This document shows, in pieces, positions 5,485-7,646 of a stretch of DNA of 7,646 nucleotides; position 1 is the first letter of the stretch; each line of letters opens with the position of its first letter. A program made the position numbers and the translations under genes. The notes beneath the pieces are model-generated. The model was not told the origin of the DNA. It worked only from the letters and a program-made list of their open reading frames with translations, and did not search any database. The stretch is from an uncultured bacterium (GTDB lineage Bacteria > Actinomycetota > UBA4738 > HRBIN12): NCBI GenBank assembly GCA_937881155.1, contig CALGFI010000083.1, forward strand, positions 1 to 7,646, written 5' to 3'.

Positions 5485-6366
5485 ATGGGCCATCGCAGCG
5501 GACTCGTCGCCGTCGTTGGCCGCCCCAACGTCGGCAAGTCGTCGATCGTGAACGCGCTGGTTGGCCGCAAGGTTGCCATCGTCTCCGACAAGCCCCAGAC
5601 GACCCGCCGTGACGCTCGGGCGATCCTCACGACCGACAGCTGTCAGATCGTCTTCACCGATACACCCGGGTTCCACAAGCCGAAGACGTTGCTCGGCGCG
5701 CGGCTGAACGAGCGCGTCGGCGAGGCGACACAGGGCGTCGACGCGATCGTCATGGTCGTCGACGCGCATGCCGGCGCCGGCAGCGGCGACGAGTTCGTCT
5801 ACGAGCAGAAGGTCAGACCTACCGGCGCGCCCGCGCTCTGCGCCGTGAACAAGATCGATCTGTTGCGGAGACACGGCGAGGTGCCACAGCTGCAGGCGGC
5901 CGCCGATCTGGGCGCGTTCGACGAGATCGTGCCCACGTCGGCGAGGACCGGGCGGGGGATCGGCGTCCTGCTCGACCTCCTCGTCGAACGGATGCCGGAG
6001 GGGCCCCCGCTGTACCCGGAGAACGCCGAGACCGACCAGCCGCTCGAGATTCGGTTGGCGGAGATCGTCCGGGAGAAGGCGCTCGGCGTGACCCGGCAGG
6101 AGGTGCCGCACTCGATCGCGGTCGTCGTTGAGGAGCTCGACGCGGACGATTCGCTCACCAAGGTCCACGCGTCGCTCATCGTCGAGCGTGATTCACAGAA
6201 GGGGATCGTGATCGGCAAGGGCGGCTCGACGCTGAAGACCATCGGCTCTCGAGCGCGAGAGGAGATGGAGCTCGTGCTCGGCGGCAAGGTGTTCCTCGAT
6301 CTTCGGGTGAAGGTCCTCAAGGAGTGGCAGCGCGACCCCAAGGCCCTCCAGCGCCTCGGGTTCTGA
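5485..6366 (+). CDS. era: GTPase Era
   Basis: Era is an essential GTPase that binds 16S rRNA near its 3' end and promotes 30S assembly; it acts in the cytoplasm and partly at the membrane. The 293-residue product has the full set of GTPase motifs: G1 GRPNVGKS (12-19), the G2-region QTTRRDAR (38-45), G3 DTPG (59-62), G4 NKID (122-125) and G5 SAR (152-154). The linker EGPPLYPENAETD (172-184) is typical of Era. The C-terminal KH domain (about 208-293) carries the RNA-binding loop GIVIGKGGSTLKTIG (240-254). Length and motifs are normal. In many relatives recO follows era, but here the next gene is convergent and unrelated. Functionally era goes with ybeY upstream, since both act on small-subunit rRNA maturation. 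The start is ATG 5485, and the upstream sequence suggests a leaderless mRNA. Confidence 0.98.
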   Translation: MGHRSGLVAVVGRPNVGKSSIVNALVGRKVAIVSDKPQTTRRDARAILTTDSCQIVFTDTPGFHKPKTLLGARLNERVGEATQGVDAIVMVVDAHAGAGSGDEFVYEQKVRPTGAPALCAVNKIDLLRRHGEVPQLQAAADLGAFDEIVPTSARTGRGIGVLLDLLVERMPEGPPLYPENAETDQPLEIRLAEIVREKALGVTRQEVPHSIAVVVEELDADDSLTKVHASLIVERDSQKGIVIGKGGSTLKTIGSRAREEMELVLGGKVFLDLRVKVLKEWQRDPKALQRLGF

Positions 6367-6377
6367 CCGACCCTTTT
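6358..6377 (+). terminator. Weak intrinsic terminator-like hairpin at the end of era
   Basis: GGGTT (6358-6362) can pair with GACCC (6369-6373), four Watson-Crick pairs and one G-U, around a 6-base loop. TTTT follows directly. The hairpin spans the era stop codon and falls at the convergent junction. The stem is short, so termination by this element alone is doubtful. It is the only candidate seen in the 21 bases between the two stop codons. Confidence 0.25.
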
Positions 6378-6387
6378 GTCGACTCTC

Positions 6388-7368
6388 TCAACCCTTGTAC
6401 GCGATCCGGATGTCGTCTCGTGCGCTCGTCATGGCGCGGAACACTGTGCCGAACAGCACGGCCAGGAACGCGAGGGTGAGCACGCGCATCCCGTCTGGGG
6501 CGTCGGTCGATCCCAGCAAGAGCCACGCGAGAGCGCAGGCGAGCAGACCGTTCCCCATCTTCGCCCCGATGCCGATCGCGATCTGCTCCGATCGAGCGTC
6601 ACTCGCGTGCCACAGGACTCGCAGCATCCACAGGATCGCGGCCGCGAACAGCGCCACGACCACTCCCAACCCCGGATGCGGCCCGAGCGCGAAGACGAGT
6701 AGCGCACATCCGAGCAGGACAGCCACCAGGCTGACCGCACACGTTGCCGTCTTCCCGTGCGCCAGCAGGAGCGTCGGCTTGCCGAAGGCCGCATCGCCCT
6801 CGCGGTCTCGAAAGTCCTTCAGGTTGATCCTGGCGACGAACAGCATGTACAGCGCGGCGGCAAGCAGTCCGTCCGTCGTATCGATCCTTCCGCCCGCGGC
6901 AAGCATGCCGAGTCCGTACGGCACGAGCACGTATGCGACGGCGAGGACGGCCGGCGCGGCCCACGTCCGATAGGCGAGCCGTATGGGGCGCAACGAGTAC
7001 GAATACCCGATCGCGAGCGAGGCCACCGTGAGCCCCAAGGTCGGTACGCCCGCGAGCGCGGCGGCGATGATGGCGACGGGAGCGGCAACGGCATTCGTCC
7101 GCCACAGGTCGCGTTCGCTCGCGTCGCCCGTCACGAGCGGTCGGCCCGCGTCGAGCGGGTGGTTGATGCGATCGATGTCTTGGTCGGCCACGTCGTTCAC
7201 CGTCGTTGCCACCACATAGCTCGCGCCGAGCGCTACCGCCGTGAGGAGCAGGCTCACGGTCGGCCGGATGGGACCCTGCGCCGCCGCGCCGAGCAGGAGG
7301 AACGCCCAGAGCGTGACGGCGACCCGCCAGCGGAGCATCCGAATGAAGAGGTGAGCGGTTCGCGTCAC
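6388..7368 (-). CDS. UbiA-family prenyltransferase, substrate unknown
   Basis: UbiA-family enzymes are Mg2+-dependent integral membrane prenyltransferases that make quinones, hemes, chlorophylls, archaeal-type lipids and other prenylated compounds. From GTG 7368 the product has 326 residues and about eight or nine hydrophobic segments. Both aspartate-rich motifs are present. The first is NDVADQDID at 58-66 (Asp59, Asp62, Asp66), followed by NHPLDAGRPL. The second is DFRDREGD at 185-192 (Asp185, Asp188, Asp192), followed by FGKPTLLLAHGK. The spacer between NHP and RPL looks three residues longer than the usual NHPxRPL form. GTG 7368 is chosen because it overlaps the stop of the preceding minus-strand gene as GTGA and the homologous region starts soon after. 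A longer reading to 7536 would run through that gene in another frame. Nothing nearby on the window fixes the substrate. The second motif is unlike what I know of DPPR synthase (the UbiA of arabinan synthesis). Confidence 0.9.
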   Translation of the reverse strand: MTRTAHLFIRMLRWRVAVTLWAFLLLGAAAQGPIRPTVSLLLTAVALGASYVVATTVNDVADQDIDRINHPLDAGRPLVTGDASERDLWRTNAVAAPVAIIAAALAGVPTLGLTVASLAIGYSYSLRPIRLAYRTWAAPAVLAVAYVLVPYGLGMLAAGGRIDTTDGLLAAALYMLFVARINLKDFRDREGDAAFGKPTLLLAHGKTATCAVSLVAVLLGCALLVFALGPHPGLGVVVALFAAAILWMLRVLWHASDARSEQIAIGIGAKMGNGLLACALAWLLLGSTDAPDGMRVLTLAFLAVLFGTVFRAMTSARDDIRIAYKG

Positions 7369-7646
7369 TTGGGCACCACCGTCCGAAGCGGCCAGATGGA
7401 GGCGAGCACCAGCACGTACGCGATCCAGAGCACGTGGTACAGCGCCAGGAACGCGAATCCCAGCCAGAACAGGCTGACGACGGCTCCGACGTCGGCGAGG
7501 AGCTGCGGCGAGACGGCGATACGCCGAAACGTCCAACCGATGAGCGTGGCGGCGATCGCCAGCACAAGCGCGACGAGACCCGCGACGCCCGATGTGAAGA
7601 CGAAGTCGAGGTACTGGAGCGGCGCAAGGAGGATGACGAACAGGAT
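7365..7646 (-). CDS. Unrecognised integral membrane protein, 3' part only
   Basis: On the minus strand the frame is open from the right edge to a TGA at 7365-7367, giving 93 visible C-terminal residues. The N-terminus is outside the window, and any start inside it (for example GTG 7565) is probably internal. The segment is very hydrophobic: visible residues 1-10, about 16-37, and about 52-87 (VSLFWLGFAFLALYHVLWIA at 57-76 belongs to this), so probably three or four membrane helices. It has a short basic RR (41-42) turn and a C-terminal PLRTVVPK tail. I recognise no catalytic or binding motif and cannot name the family. It overlaps the ubiA start by GTGA, so the two are probably co-translated, and this protein may act with or next to the prenyltransferase (inference). 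Reality of the gene is supported by the coupling and by the membrane-protein composition. Confidence 0.7.
   Translation of the reverse strand: MLFVILLAPLQYLDFVFTSGVAGLVALVLAIAATLIGWTFRRIAVSPQLLADVGAVVSLFWLGFAFLALYHVLWIAYVLVLASIWPLRTVVPK

Noticed and set aside
4543..6168. A 541-codon open frame on the minus strand across the CNNM-like gene, cdd and era
   Set aside because: It is antisense to three confidently identified genes. Its product is rich in Arg, Asp and Leu without recognisable motifs, and it only reflects strong GC bias at third codon positions.
7369..7536. A longer N-terminus for the UbiA protein starting at 7536
   Set aside because: The extra 56 residues are Arg/Ala-rich and overlap the coding frame of the upstream membrane protein. 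GTG 7368 is coupled to that gene's stop.

Overview
The window is a compact, GC-rich (clearly above 60% G+C) bacterial chromosome segment. It carries a conserved housekeeping cluster on the plus strand: the 3' part of hrcA, then dnaJ, a HIT-family gene, phoH, ybeY, a CNNM/CorC-type CBS-domain membrane protein, cdd and era. Past a short convergent junction, two minus-strand membrane-protein genes follow. The gene order, the high GC, the common GTG starts and the apparently leaderless promoters suggest an Actinomycetota member, perhaps from an uncultured lineage. The phylum is an inference from gene order and style, not from a phylogeny. I saw no tRNA, rRNA, CRISPR array, insertion sequence or phage gene.

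Layout. Positions 1-1877 hold the heat-shock pair hrcA (repressor, N-terminus outside the window) and dnaJ (co-chaperone), separated by 3 bp. Positions 1888-2247 hold a HINT-like HIT gene. Its start is placed exactly where a leaderless transcript would begin, and its -10 box re-uses the dnaJ stop codon. A 70-bp gap with a TAGAAT -10-like box precedes phoH. From phoH to cdd every junction overlaps: phoH/ybeY share 8 bp, while ybeY/corC-like and corC-like/cdd each share a GTGA. This indicates one translationally coupled transcript. era (5485-6366) follows a 27-bp gap with a second leaderless-type -10 box. era then meets a minus-strand UbiA-family prenyltransferase gene (6388-7368) tail to tail, with 21 bp between the stop codons. 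Upstream of ubiA, and overlapping it by GTGA, is the 3' end of an unrecognised membrane-protein gene that runs off the right edge.

How the genes work together. HrcA and DnaJ serve the heat-shock/chaperone system. YbeY and Era both act on small-subunit rRNA maturation and 30S assembly, and PhoH is a P-loop protein that travels with YbeY in many genomes. Cdd salvages (deoxy)cytidine. The CBS protein is probably an ion-transport or ion-sensing membrane protein. The minus-strand pair is a separate unit, probably for a prenylated membrane lipid or quinone, with substrate unknown.

No undescribed system is evident. The most useful observations are the two matching leaderless promoter placements, the ambiguous phoH start with an internal Shine-Dalgarno-like sequence, the absence of rsmE between dnaJ and the HIT gene, and the uncharacterised UbiA/membrane-protein pair.
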